Positions 50,870-59,985 of a stretch of 64,000 bases of DNA are shown piece by piece. How positions within the stretch are numbered: position 1 is the first letter of the stretch; the number at the start of each line of letters is the position of its first letter. Both the position numbers and the translations under genes were made by a program. The stretch comes from Parvibaculum sp039973015 (GTDB taxonomy: Bacteria > Pseudomonadota > Alphaproteobacteria > Parvibaculales > Parvibaculaceae). The stretch lies in NCBI RefSeq assembly GCF_039973015.1, contig NZ_JBDWLT010000012.1:380310-444309 (forward strand). The letters are read 5' to 3'. The notes under the pieces are model-generated. The model did not search any database and was not told the DNA's origin. It was given only the letters and a program-made list of their open reading frames with translations.

Positions 50870-52279
50870 ATGGCGTCGGACGATCTCATCAAGAAGCTGA
50901 AGGCGGCGCTCGGCGATGCCGGTGTGCTGACCGGCAAGGACGCCGAGGAGAAGGCGGTTGGCGGCTGGAGCAAGCTCGGCATTCCCGCTGCGGTGCTGCG
51001 ACCTGCGAGCACGGAAGAGGTGTCCGCCGCGCTGAAGCTCTGCCACGCTGCGGGCGAGGCGGTGGTGCCGTGGGGCGGGAAGACCGGGCTTGTCGAAGGC
51101 GGCGAGGCGGACGGGCATATCGCGCTGTCGCTCGAACGCATGAACAGGATCGAGGAGATCGACGCGCTGGGCGGCACGATGACCGTCGAGGCCGGGGCCG
51201 TTTTGCAGACGGTTTGCGAGGCGGCGGAGGAGAAGGGGCTCATCTTCCCGCTCGATCTCGGCGCGCGGGGATCGGCGACCATCGGCGGCAACATCTCGAC
51301 CAATGCGGGCGGCAATCGCGTGATCCGCTATGGGATGACGCGCGACATGGTGCTCGGGCTTGAGGCGGTGCTGGCGGACGGCACGGTGATGACCTCCATG
51401 AACAAGCTCATCAAGAACAATGCGGGCTACGACCTGAAGCAGATGTTCATCGGCTCGGAGGGCACGCTTGGCGTCGTGACGCGGGCGGTCTTGCGCGTCT
51501 GGCCGAAGCCGAAGTCGCAGGATACGGGATTTGTGGCGGTGGAGAGTTTCGAGCAGTTGCCGACATTCCTGCGCCACATGGAGCGCGCGCTGGGCGGCAC
51601 GCTCTCGGCCTTCGAGGTGATGTGGGAGGATTTCTACAAGCTCGTGACGATGGAGCCCGCGACGGGCAGGCCCGTGATCGCGCATGGGCACCCCTATTAT
51701 GTGCTGGTCGAGTCCATGGGCGGCGACCAGGAGGCCGACTCGGCGCGCTTCGAGGCGGCGATGATGGAGGCGCTGGAAGCGGGCGAGATTTCCGACGCCG
51801 TGATCGCGAAGAGCCAGGCGGAGCGCGACGCGATGTGGGCGCTGCGCGACGATGTGGGGCAGGTGGTGCATACCTATCCGATGTTCACTTTCGATGTGAG
51901 CCTCAAGATCGCCGACATGGAAAGCTATATCGCGGAGGTGAAACAGGGGCTCGCTGCGAAATGGCCCGACAGTTCGCTGATGGTGTTCGGGCATCTGGGC
52001 GACGGGAACCTGCATGTGATCCCCGGGCGTTTTCCAGATGCGGAACAGGCAACGCGGCGCGGCGTTGAAGCTATCGTCTATGGCGAACTTCGCGAGCGGC
52101 AGGGTTCCGTTTCGGCGGAGCACGGGATCGGCCTTGAGAAGCGGCCCTATCTCGGCTGGTCGCGCTCGGGCGAGGAAGTGGCGCTGATGCAGTTGCTGAA
52201 GCGGACGCTCGACCCGAAGAATATTCTCAATCCCGGCAAGGTGCTGGAGCCGGTTTCACAGGCAAAGGCGGCGGAATAG
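50870..52279 (+). CDS. FAD-linked oxidase (GlcD/D-lactate dehydrogenase type)
   Basis: A 469-residue flavoprotein. N-terminal PCMH FAD-binding domain (W-G-G-K-T-G-L-V-E-G-G, then ATIGGNISTNAGGNRVIRYG) and the C-terminal FAD-oxidase domain with the catalytic H-L-G-D-G-N-L-H and the late E-H-G-I-G-L-x-K. Relatives oxidise D-2-hydroxyacids (glycolate, D-lactate, D-2-hydroxyglutarate). No GlcE/GlcF subunits follow, so it resembles the stand-alone type. It begins 57 bases after glpK. Confidence 0.93.
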   Translation: MASDDLIKKLKAALGDAGVLTGKDAEEKAVGGWSKLGIPAAVLRPASTEEVSAALKLCHAAGEAVVPWGGKTGLVEGGEADGHIALSLERMNRIEEIDALGGTMTVEAGAVLQTVCEAAEEKGLIFPLDLGARGSATIGGNISTNAGGNRVIRYGMTRDMVLGLEAVLADGTVMTSMNKLIKNNAGYDLKQMFIGSEGTLGVVTRAVLRVWPKPKSQDTGFVAVESFEQLPTFLRHMERALGGTLSAFEVMWEDFYKLVTMEPATGRPVIAHGHPYYVLVESMGGDQEADSARFEAAMMEALEAGEISDAVIAKSQAERDAMWALRDDVGQVVHTYPMFTFDVSLKIADMESYIAEVKQGLAAKWPDSSLMVFGHLGDGNLHVIPGRFPDAEQATRRGVEAIVYGELRERQGSVSAEHGIGLEKRPYLGWSRSGEEVALMQLLKRTLDPKNILNPGKVLEPVSQAKAAE

Positions 52280-52310
52280 ATCGGCCACACGGGCGCCCGC
52301 TCCTCATAAA

Positions 52311-52404
52311 TCGTCATGGCCCGCTTTATGCGGGCCATCCACGCCTTGGCTGGGTGTCAGCAAAAGGAAGACGTGGATGACCCGGACAAGCCGGGTCATG
52401 ACGA
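52311..52404. repeat. Palindromic intergenic repeat with TCGTCATG ends
   Basis: The left arm TCGTCATGGCCCGC...GCGGGCCATCCACG (52311-52343) and right arm CGTGGATGACCCGG...CCGGGTCATGACGA (52372-52404) are inverted copies, each with its own inner stem. This layout is common in Rhizobiales-type genomes. It fills the gap after the GlcD-like gene and may end its transcript. Confidence 0.8.
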
Positions 52405-52523
52405 AGTTGTTGAATTTTGAAGATGAGGCTCTGCCCGCGCCGTTTGCAGCCGAGGGGTGGGACGTGGCAGACTGACCGGAACAGAGAATCCAGTTTTCAT
52501 AATCAGGACGGAAGGCGGCTCCC

Positions 52524-53300
52524 ATGTCGGTAGCGGAGGATTTCAGCGGCGCTTCGATGCGCGACCAGGTTTCGGAAGCCGAATGGCAGGTGCGCGTGGA
52601 CCTCGCCGCGACCTACCGGCTCGTCGCGCATTACGGTTGGAGCGACCTCATCTACACGCATATCTCGGCGCGTGTGCCGGGGCCGGAGCATCACTTCCTC
52701 ATCAATCCCTATGGCATGAGCTTCGACGAGATCACGGCGTCGAGCCTTGTGAAGATCGATCTCGACGGCAATATCGTCATGCCGTCCGACTATGCGGTGA
52801 ACCCGGCGGGCTTCACGATCCACAGCGCGGTTCATATGTCCGTCGACGATGCGAATTGCGTCATCCACACGCATTCGGATGATGGCGTGGCTGTGTCGGC
52901 ACAGGCGGATGGCCTGCTGCCGCTTTCGCAGACGGCGATGATCGTTCTCGAAGACCTCGCCTATCACGACTATGAGGGCATTGCGCTCGAACATGACGAG
53001 CGCGAGCGGCTGGTGCGCGATCTCGGCAACAAGCATTGCATGATCCTGCGCAATCACGGGCTGCTGACGGCGGGCGCGAGCTGCCCCGATGCTTTCCTCC
53101 GGCTCTATTTCCTGGAGCGGGCCTGCACCATGCAGGTGCGCGCGCTTTCGGGCGGCGTGAAGCTGACTATGCCGAACCAGGGCGTGCCGGAAAAGACCGC
53201 GGATCAGGGCATGTTCCACAAGAAGCACGGCATCGGCAAACTTGCCTGGCCAGCGCTTCTGCGCACGCTCGACCGGATCGATCCGTCCTACCGGGACTGA
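52524..53300 (+). CDS. Class II aldolase/adducin-family protein
   Basis: A 258-residue protein of the fuculose-1-phosphate aldolase fold. Zinc ligands are visible in I-H-T-H-S (H-x-H) and L-R-N-H-G (third His); the N-terminal H-Y-G-W-S-D-L-I-Y-T-H-I-S-A-R block is typical. The glutamate expected of true aldolases is not clear (HSAVHMSVDDANCVIHTHS), so lyase activity is uncertain. GGAAGG precedes the ATG. It may be cotranscribed with the molybdenum hydroxylase gene 99 bases on. Confidence 0.9.
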   Translation: MSVAEDFSGASMRDQVSEAEWQVRVDLAATYRLVAHYGWSDLIYTHISARVPGPEHHFLINPYGMSFDEITASSLVKIDLDGNIVMPSDYAVNPAGFTIHSAVHMSVDDANCVIHTHSDDGVAVSAQADGLLPLSQTAMIVLEDLAYHDYEGIALEHDERERLVRDLGNKHCMILRNHGLLTAGASCPDAFLRLYFLERACTMQVRALSGGVKLTMPNQGVPEKTADQGMFHKKHGIGKLAWPALLRTLDRIDPSYRD

Positions 53301-53399
53301 TCAAGCCTTTCGGAGCAGCTTGCGCTCCAACGACATTCAAATATGGATGCGGGACTGTTCCTGTCTTCGCATTCCTCACGCATTGAAAGAGGTTCGTCC

Positions 53400-55739
53400 A
53401 TGGTGAAGTTCGGTGTGGGACAACCGGCGCGTCGCGTCGAGGATATGCGGCTCGTTACGGGCACGGGACGCTACACGGACGACATCTCGCTGCCGGGGCA
53501 GGCCTATGCGGTGATGGTGCGGAGCCCGCATTCGCACGCGAAGATTACGGGCATCGACGCGGAAGACGCGAAGATGGCGCCGGGCGTGCTCGCGATCTAT
53601 ACGGGCAAGGATGCGGAGGAGGCGGGGCTCGGCACGGTTTATTCGCCCGCTGCCGACATGCTGAAGAACAAGGACGGTACGCCGATCTACAAGACGGTGC
53701 GGCACCTGATTGCGAAAGACCGTGTGCGCCATGTGGGCGACCTTGTGGCGATGGTGGTTGCCGAGACGCCCGCGCAGGCGCGTGACGCCGCCGACCTCGT
53801 GATGGTCGACTATGACGACCTGCCCGCCGTATCGGACACGGCAGGCACGCTTTTGCCGGATGCGCCGGTCATCTGGGAGGAGAACGGCTCGAACCTCGCC
53901 TATGACTGGTCGATCGGCGATGCGGAGAAGACCGATGCGGCGCTGAAGGACGCGCATCACGTTACGCGCGTGAAGCTCGTCAATAACCGCATTGTCGTGA
54001 ACGCAATGGAGCCGCGCGCGGCGCTCGGCAATTACGAAGCGGAGCGCGACCACTACACGCTCTATACGGGCAGCCAGGGCGTGCATGGCCTGCGCAACAA
54101 TATTGCGCAGCACTCGCTGAAAATCCCCGTCGAGAAGCTGCGTGTGATCACGGAAGATGTGGGCGGCGGCTTCGGTATGAAGACCTTCGTCTATCAGGAA
54201 TATCCGCTGGTGCTTTTCGCCTCGAAGATGCTGGGGCGTCCGGTCAAATGGACGGCGGACCGCTCCGAAAGTTTCCTCAGCGACACGCAGGGCCGCGACC
54301 ATGTGACGGAAGCGGCGCTGGCGCTCGACAAGGACGGCAAGATCCTCGGTGTGCAGGTCGACACCATCGCCAATCTGGGCGCCTATCAGAGCCAGTTCGG
54401 GCCGTTCATTCCCTCGCTTGCGCCGCGCGGCATGCATGTCGGCGTTTACATGGTGCCTGCGCTGTTCAACCGGGTACGCGCGGTCTACACGAATACGGTG
54501 CCGGTGGACGCCTATCGCGGCGCGGGCAGGCCGGAAGCGTCCTATGTGATCGAGCGGCTGATGGAGAAAGCGGCGCGGGAGATGAACCTCACCCCGGACG
54601 AAATCCGCCGCCGGAACTTTGTGCCGTCGAGCGCGATGCCGCTCAACGCGGCGCCGTCTCTGCCGTTCGACTCCGGCGATTTCGAGCGCAACCTGAACGA
54701 CGCCATGAAGAAGGCGGATGTGGAAGGCTTCGCGGTGCGCAAGAGCGCGGCAGAGAAGGAAGGCAAGATCCTCGGTCTCGGCTACAGCTATTACGTTGAG
54801 CGGACGGCGGCGGGCATGGCCGATTATGCGCGCATCGCGGTCGACGGGGCGGACGGCATGGTTCACGTCTGGACCGGCCAGCAGACGAACGGGCAGGGCC
54901 ACGAGACGGCCTGGACGCAGCTCGTTTCCTCTCGGCTCGGCATCGACGCGGAGAAGATCAAGGTGCATCTCGGCGACTCGGAAGTGCTGCCGGGCGGTGC
55001 GGGCACGGGCGGCTCGAAGGCGCTTTACATGGCTGGCGGCGCGATCTCGGATGCCTCCGACAAGCTGATCGAGAAGGGGCGCGAAATCGCCGCCAACGAA
55101 CTCGAAGCGGCGAAGGCCGATATCGAATATCGCGGCGCGGACGGCGAACCCGTTTTCGCGGTCGCCGGTACGGACAAGGTGATCGACCTCTTTGCCGTAG
55201 CGAAGATTGCGGAAGGACAGGCCGATCTCGGCGAGTTCGCGGGAGACGGCGAATATACGCAGAAGGGCAATACCTTTCCGAATGGCGCACATATCTGCGA
55301 GGTCGAGATCGAAGCGGATACAGGCGTCTATCGCATCACGCGTTTCACAGCGGTGGATGATTTCGGACAGATCCTGAATCCGCTGCTGGTCGCAGGCCAG
55401 GTGCATGGCGGCATCGTGCAGGGGCTCGGGCAGGCAATGGGCGAACATGCGGTCTATGATGCGAACGGGCAGCTCGTGACCGGTTCCTTCATGGACTACT
55501 GGATGCCGCGCGCGGCCGACTTCCCGGATTTCAATGTGAGCTACAATGAAATTCCCGCGCGCTCGAATGCGCTGGGCGTCAAAGGGGCAGGTGAGGCGGG
55601 AACCGTCGGTGCGCCCGCAGCCTTTATCAATGCGATGATCGATGCGCTGGCGCCCTACGGCGTCGAGGAAATCGATATGCCGGTGACGCCGCTCAAACTC
55701 TGGAATATCCTTCAGAAAGGCCGTCAGGCGGCGGAATAA
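53400..55739 (+). CDS. Molybdenum hydroxylase large subunit (form II CoxL/xanthine dehydrogenase family), orphan
   Basis: A 779-residue molybdopterin-cytosine-dinucleotide-type subunit. G-x-G-R-Y-T-D-D-I start, E-D-V-G-G-G-F-G-M-K, the active-site loop A-Y-R-G-A-G-R-P-E (form II, not the A-Y-x-C-S-F-R of true CO dehydrogenase), Q-G-H-E-T, and the late catalytic glutamate in G-V-K-G-A-G-E-A-G are intact. It likely hydroxylates an aldehyde or N-heterocycle. The FAD (CoxM) and 2Fe-2S (CoxS) subunits it normally needs are not adjacent. ATG at 53400 is chosen for the V-K-F-G-V-G-Q start. Confidence 0.93.
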   Translation: MVKFGVGQPARRVEDMRLVTGTGRYTDDISLPGQAYAVMVRSPHSHAKITGIDAEDAKMAPGVLAIYTGKDAEEAGLGTVYSPAADMLKNKDGTPIYKTVRHLIAKDRVRHVGDLVAMVVAETPAQARDAADLVMVDYDDLPAVSDTAGTLLPDAPVIWEENGSNLAYDWSIGDAEKTDAALKDAHHVTRVKLVNNRIVVNAMEPRAALGNYEAERDHYTLYTGSQGVHGLRNNIAQHSLKIPVEKLRVITEDVGGGFGMKTFVYQEYPLVLFASKMLGRPVKWTADRSESFLSDTQGRDHVTEAALALDKDGKILGVQVDTIANLGAYQSQFGPFIPSLAPRGMHVGVYMVPALFNRVRAVYTNTVPVDAYRGAGRPEASYVIERLMEKAAREMNLTPDEIRRRNFVPSSAMPLNAAPSLPFDSGDFERNLNDAMKKADVEGFAVRKSAAEKEGKILGLGYSYYVERTAAGMADYARIAVDGADGMVHVWTGQQTNGQGHETAWTQLVSSRLGIDAEKIKVHLGDSEVLPGGAGTGGSKALYMAGGAISDASDKLIEKGREIAANELEAAKADIEYRGADGEPVFAVAGTDKVIDLFAVAKIAEGQADLGEFAGDGEYTQKGNTFPNGAHICEVEIEADTGVYRITRFTAVDDFGQILNPLLVAGQVHGGIVQGLGQAMGEHAVYDANGQLVTGSFMDYWMPRAADFPDFNVSYNEIPARSNALGVKGAGEAGTVGAPAAFINAMIDALAPYGVEEIDMPVTPLKLWNILQKGRQAAE

Positions 55740-55799
55740 AGAGTTCTTCGGGATAGGTGGAGGGGCGAGAAAATACCCTCACATTTTACCCAGGTTCAT

Positions 55800-55812
55800 T
55801 GACATTTTGTCA
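55800..55812. promoter_or_regulatory. Short palindrome upstream of tetR
   Basis: TGACA (55800-55804) and TGTCA (55808-55812) flank TTT, 23 bases before the tetR ATG. An autoregulatory operator is plausible; the arms are short. Confidence 0.4.
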
Positions 55813-55834
55813 TTTTGGTCCGACGCTTTACTCC

Positions 55835-56533
55835 ATGACTACGGAGGAAACGGGCGCCAGAACCCGAAGGACCGCAGAAGCGGCCGTTCTGGACGAGAAG
55901 GAGAGGGATGAGGCTGCAGCGCCTGCGAGCGCGGCGGCGGCAAGCCCCATGAGCGGCGCGACGAAGCGCAAGCGCGAGAGCAGGCGGAAGCTGATGGCTG
56001 CCGCGCGCAAGCTCTTCGTCGAGCGCGGTTATCACGAGACGCGCCCGCAGGACATTTCCAAGGAAGCGGGCGTCGGTCACGGCACCTTCTATCTGCATTT
56101 CGAGGACAAGCTCGATTGTTTCCTCGCCTTTACCGAAGAGGCGGCGGACGAGCTGCATGTTTTCGTCGAAACGCACCATGCGGTGGCGGGATCGCTTGAA
56201 GAGGGCATCCACGAACTTCTGATAGCGGTCTTCGAATATTCCGACCAGAACCCCGGGGTTCTCGCCGCGGCGCTGACCGACATCAGTGTGCTTTCGACGG
56301 GCGACACAGGACGCCGGATGCCGGTCGACCGATGGGCGCAGGTCTGGACGGAGCTTCTCGAAAAGTGGAAGGAAGCCGGAGAGGCCGCCGCCGACCTCGA
56401 TGCGAGAATGGCCGGGTATCTCATCGTCGGTGCGATCAAACAGGGCGGGGCCTATGGCCATCGCCGCAAGCTCGACCGGACAAAGATGATCGACGGCATG
56501 ACGCAACTCTTTGTGCGTGCGCTAAAAAAATAA
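55835..56533 (+). CDS. TetR-family regulator
   Basis: A 232-residue regulator. An unusually long N-terminal extension (about 40 residues, Ala/Glu/Arg-rich) precedes the helix-turn-helix (RRKLMAAARKLFVERGYHETRPQDISKEAGVGHGTFYLHF is its span, about 46-83). The C-terminal helices form the ligand domain. No clear ribosome binding site precedes ATG at 55835. It lies between the molybdenum hydroxylase and the possible di-iron protein and may control the latter. Confidence 0.9.
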   Translation: MTTEETGARTRRTAEAAVLDEKERDEAAAPASAAAASPMSGATKRKRESRRKLMAAARKLFVERGYHETRPQDISKEAGVGHGTFYLHFEDKLDCFLAFTEEAADELHVFVETHHAVAGSLEEGIHELLIAVFEYSDQNPGVLAAALTDISVLSTGDTGRRMPVDRWAQVWTELLEKWKEAGEAAADLDARMAGYLIVGAIKQGGAYGHRRKLDRTKMIDGMTQLFVRALKK

Positions 56534-56586
56534 AGCCGGAAACAGGCGAAACACGCCGGGAACAGGCTCCAGGGAGGAACGGGAAA

Positions 56587-57621
56587 ATGGCGAAACTCTC
56601 CTATACGCGAGACGAGCTCATGGCGAGCCACGACTATGCGCGCCCTCATGAACGTGCGGGATACAAGCTGCATGGCGGCTTTCTAGCGGACGGCACCTAT
56701 GAATCGCCGCGTGTGCTGCATCGCTGGCCCGCAGTGAAGGCATGGCAGGGCGAACTGACAGCGAAAGGCTGGCCGCTGATCGATGCGACGGTGCAGCTTC
56801 TGAAGCGCGGCAATTATCCGAACATTTCGCAGGAACGGTTTCTGCTGAGCCACGGCATCGGGCAGACGCTGTGGAACTCGCTGACCATCACAGGCGTGAT
56901 TGAAGCGCGCGGCCGTGTGCTTTGCGATATCGAGGCGCCGGATTTTCAGCAGATTATCGAGGATGATATTTCGCAGACCTGTACCGGGCATCTCCACAAG
57001 GGGCTTCTCTATGCGCATGGCGCGGATGAGGGCGGCGATCCCGAGTTGCCCGAATATGGCGCGCATGACGCGATGTGGTTCGCAGCGCGCGATCTTCTCT
57101 TCGGAGCGAACGCCTATCCGATACCGGAATTGCCGGAAAGCATCGGCCGCCCGGATCAGGGAAGGCTCATGCCGCAGCTCCCGGCGGGCTTCGAGCAGCT
57201 CATCCTGATGCTGATGAATGTGCTGATGATCGAGGTGCGGGCGGAAAGCTTCTTCGCGTTCTGCTGCGAGATCATGCGCGACAAGGACTCTTTCGGCGAC
57301 CGGCGCGATCGGGCGGAGGAGGCGGCGTCGATGGTGGAACGCATCCGCATCGACGAGGCAATCCATGTCGGCTATCTGCAGACGGCTGTTTCAGAGATGC
57401 GCAGCTTCACCTTCAAGACCGCCGATGGCGGCACGGTGAAGGGAAAAGATCTCATCGACCCGATCTGGGAGGGCATGGTGCACTGGCATGCAGTGACGCA
57501 GGCCGATTTCTCGAAGGAACAGACGCGCGAGACGATCCGCGCGCAGCTTGAAACGATGCCCAATGGCGCGAAGCTCTTTGCCGAGTTCGACGCGATGGAC
57601 GACATGGCGAAGGCAGCATGA
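56587..57621 (+). CDS. Unknown protein with ferritin-like di-iron features
   Basis: A 344-residue soluble protein; no named family is recognised. Two long helices carry metal-type residues: M-I-E-V-R-A-E-S-F-F (ExxxE) and R-I-D-E-A-I-H-V-G-Y-L (ExxH). An earlier pair (I-I-E-D-D-I and T-G-H-L-H-K) could supply the other half of a four-helix di-iron centre. This arrangement is only suggestive. GGGAGGA-type sequence precedes ATG at 56587; the longer frame from 56332 overlaps tetR. It follows tetR by 53 bases and may be its target. Confidence 0.6.
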   Translation: MAKLSYTRDELMASHDYARPHERAGYKLHGGFLADGTYESPRVLHRWPAVKAWQGELTAKGWPLIDATVQLLKRGNYPNISQERFLLSHGIGQTLWNSLTITGVIEARGRVLCDIEAPDFQQIIEDDISQTCTGHLHKGLLYAHGADEGGDPELPEYGAHDAMWFAARDLLFGANAYPIPELPESIGRPDQGRLMPQLPAGFEQLILMLMNVLMIEVRAESFFAFCCEIMRDKDSFGDRRDRAEEAASMVERIRIDEAIHVGYLQTAVSEMRSFTFKTADGGTVKGKDLIDPIWEGMVHWHAVTQADFSKEQTRETIRAQLETMPNGAKLFAEFDAMDDMAKAA

Positions 57622-57688
57622 TGATGCTTGAAGGGACAGCGTTCCGGCTTATGTAAATAGAGACGGGTAACAAGCCAGGAGAATGAAA

Positions 57689-58144
57689 ATGCGGAAGCTT
57701 GCGACGCTGGCCTTCGGCGCCATGCTGGGCGCGGCGGGAATGGCGGCAAACGCCCATGCCGCCACGGATATCGAAGAAGGGGCGGCGCTTGTTACCGCCT
57801 GTCAGTCGCTGCTCGATAACGGCTCCGCCGAGGGGAGCAAGGGCGAGGCGTGCAAGAATTTCGTGACCAGCATGGTTCTCGCCCAGCAGGACACGCTCAC
57901 CATGGGCGAGCCCTTTCGTGCGTTTCGTCTTGGGCCAAACCAGGATGAGAAGGCTTGCTTCGAGATGCCGGACAAGCTCAGCTATCGCGACTTTGCGCAG
58001 CATGTCGTGAGCTATGCGGGTGGCAATCCCGAAGCTGCGGATCGGCCTGCCTATGAACTCGCGGTGCGCGCGCTCGAGAAGCAGTATCCTTGCGATCCGG
58101 CCGATCTGAAAGACATGGAAGGCCGGGATCTGCCTGCCGAGTAA
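57689..58144 (+). CDS. Secreted Rap1a/Tai-like protein
   Basis: A protein of about 151 residues with a signal peptide (cleavage near AHA-AT). The mature part has four cysteines: one in L-V-T-A-C-Q-S-L-L, then A-C-K-N-F, A-C-F-E-M-P and Y-P-C-D-P. The C-x-x-x-L start, the F-V-T-S-M helix and A-L-E-K-Q-Y-P-C end resemble the Rap1a/Tai immunity fold (PF18602), whose founding members protect against amidase effectors of type VI secretion. No such effector is nearby. AGGAG suits the ATG at 57689 better than the one at 57683. Confidence 0.7.
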   Translation: MRKLATLAFGAMLGAAGMAANAHAATDIEEGAALVTACQSLLDNGSAEGSKGEACKNFVTSMVLAQQDTLTMGEPFRAFRLGPNQDEKACFEMPDKLSYRDFAQHVVSYAGGNPEAADRPAYELAVRALEKQYPCDPADLKDMEGRDLPAE

Positions 58145-58147
58145 ATC

Positions 58148-59515
58148 TCAGGCATTTCGCAGATACCATTCCACGTCGACATCGCTCACCGAGGCGAAGA
58201 AGCGGTCGCACTCCACTTCCTTGATGGTGAGGAAGATGTTTGTGAAGCCTTCGCCCAGACGATCCTTGAGAAAGGTTGAGGCGCGCGCGGTTTCGAGCGC
58301 CTTCCACCAGTTGAGCGGAAGTGCCGATTTCTGTGCGTCACGATATCCGTCGCCGGTGACGGGCGCGCCTGGCTCGATCTTCTTCTCGATACCTTCAGCT
58401 ATTCCCGCCAATACGGCCGCCAGCGCAACATAGGGGTTCGCATCGGCGCCGCAGACGCGGTGTTCGAGGTGGCGCGTCGAGGGCTTGCCCGACGTTACGC
58501 GCAGCGGCACGGAACGGTTGTCCACCGCCCAGGCGGGCGTCAGCGGCGCATAGGTGTTGAGGCGGAAGCGGCGATAAGAGTTCGCATTGGGCGCGAAGAG
58601 CGCCATGCTCTCGGCCATTGTCCGTTGAAGCCCACCGATGGCACAGGCGAGATGGGGGGTCAGTTCGCCGCCTTCGCCGGCAAAAAGATTGCTGCTCTCC
58701 TCGCCCGCGAGCGAGACATGCATGTGCATGCCGCTTCCCGAGACATCCGCATAGGGCTTGGCCATGAAGGTCGCGACATATCCGTGCCGGTCGGCGACAC
58801 CCTTCACGAGACGCTTGTAGAGGATCGCGTCGTCGGCGGCGCGCATCGCATCGGCGCGATGTTCGAGCACGATCTCGAACTGACCGGGGGCATATTCGGA
58901 AATGAGCGTACGGGCGGGGAGGCCCATCTTCTTCGCGCCGGCAAAGACATCGTTCAGGAAGGGTGCGAAGTCTTCCAGATCCTGCATGAGGTAGGCCTGA
59001 AGATGCGCGGGTGCGAAGCCGTTGGGCGCGGCGGGCGGCGCGATGCGGGCTTTTGCGGCGGCGTCGCGGGAGACCAGATAGAATTCGAGTTCGATGGCGA
59101 CGACGGGTGTCAGCCCCATGGCATCCAGCGAGGCGACGGTGCGGGCCAGCGCATGACGCGGGTCGGCGGGTGTCGGCGAGCCATCATGTTCACAAGATTC
59201 GAGGATCACTTGTGCGGTCGGCACATCATGCCAGGGGGCATGGGTGAGTGTGCCCGCGACGGGGAAGCAGGGGCGGTCGCTATCGCCTTCTTCTCCGACG
59301 AGGCCGGTTTCGAGTACATCCGCACCGAGGATGTCGAGAGACTGAATGGAGCAGGGGAGCGGGCGGCCATCGCGGAATGCGGTGGCGACTTCCTCGGGAC
59401 GCAGCACCTTGCCGCGGGCGACGCCCGAGGGGTCGGTCAGGAAGGCCTGTATCTGGATCGTCTCGGGGTTTGCGGCGAGAAAATCCGCCGCTTCCGTTTC
59501 CGTTGCCCGCGCCAT
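58148..59515 (-). CDS. Glutamine-synthetase-family ligase (gamma-glutamylpolyamine synthetase-like)
   Basis: A protein of about 455 residues. N-terminal beta-grasp (Q-A-F-L-T-D-P-S-G-V-A-R-G-K) and catalytic domain with V-A-I-E-L-E-F-Y-L, P-G-Q-F-E-I-V-L-E-H (metal-binding glutamates), T-F-M-A-K-P-Y, G-S-G-M-H-M-H-V-S, and R-H-L-E-H-R-V-C-G-A-D-A-N-P-Y. The H-L-E-H-R form and length fit PuuA/GlnA3-like enzymes that glutamylate polyamines rather than ammonia. No puu genes are nearby. ATG at 59515 or 59521. Confidence 0.9.
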   Translation of the reverse strand: MARATETEAADFLAANPETIQIQAFLTDPSGVARGKVLRPEEVATAFRDGRPLPCSIQSLDILGADVLETGLVGEEGDSDRPCFPVAGTLTHAPWHDVPTAQVILESCEHDGSPTPADPRHALARTVASLDAMGLTPVVAIELEFYLVSRDAAAKARIAPPAAPNGFAPAHLQAYLMQDLEDFAPFLNDVFAGAKKMGLPARTLISEYAPGQFEIVLEHRADAMRAADDAILYKRLVKGVADRHGYVATFMAKPYADVSGSGMHMHVSLAGEESSNLFAGEGGELTPHLACAIGGLQRTMAESMALFAPNANSYRRFRLNTYAPLTPAWAVDNRSVPLRVTSGKPSTRHLEHRVCGADANPYVALAAVLAGIAEGIEKKIEPGAPVTGDGYRDAQKSALPLNWWKALETARASTFLKDRLGEGFTNIFLTIKEVECDRFFASVSDVDVEWYLRNA

Positions 59516-59599
59516 CGTCATATCCCGTCTTCGCCGCACCGCCCGGAGGGCCGCGCTGCGAGGCTGGCTGTAGCCGTGACGATCATGGATTGCAAACGG

Positions 59600-59672
<73 letters not shown>

Positions 59673-59778
59673 GACCGTGCGGCGCAAGATAGTTGTGCCG
59701 GGCGTGACGGGCAAGCAAAGCTTGGGAGATTGATAGCGTCTTTTATGCGTCAAGGCCGGGCTTGCGGGCTTAGGCCTT

Positions 59779-59985
59779 CTATCGGACCTTCGACCAGTCC
59801 CGCCCGTAAGCCCATAGCATGACGGCGACCGGAATGCCGAGCGTGATCCAGGAGAGGACATCCAGCATTTCGTCGCCGACCAGCGCGGAGACAAGGCCGA
59901 CCAGCGAGATGGCGGCGATGAGGGCGGGGATGCCGAACACGCCACCGCGCGGACCCTTGCGGATGTTGCGATCCTTCATTTGCAT
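59779..59985 (-). CDS. Small two-helix membrane protein
   Basis: A 68-residue protein: basic N-terminus (KDRNIRKGPRGG), two hydrophobic helices (IPALIAAISLVGLVSALVG, VLSWITLGIPVAVMLWAYG) and a short basic tail. Its ATG overlaps the PepSY gene stop (TGATG), so they are coupled. It may be a partner of the PepSY protein. Confidence 0.75.
   Translation of the reverse strand: MQMKDRNIRKGPRGGVFGIPALIAAISLVGLVSALVGDEMLDVLSWITLGIPVAVMLWAYGRDWSKVR

Noticed and set aside
53376..55448. A 690-codon open frame antisense to the molybdenum hydroxylase
   Set aside because: Arg/His-rich shadow; the sense gene is complete with active-site motifs.
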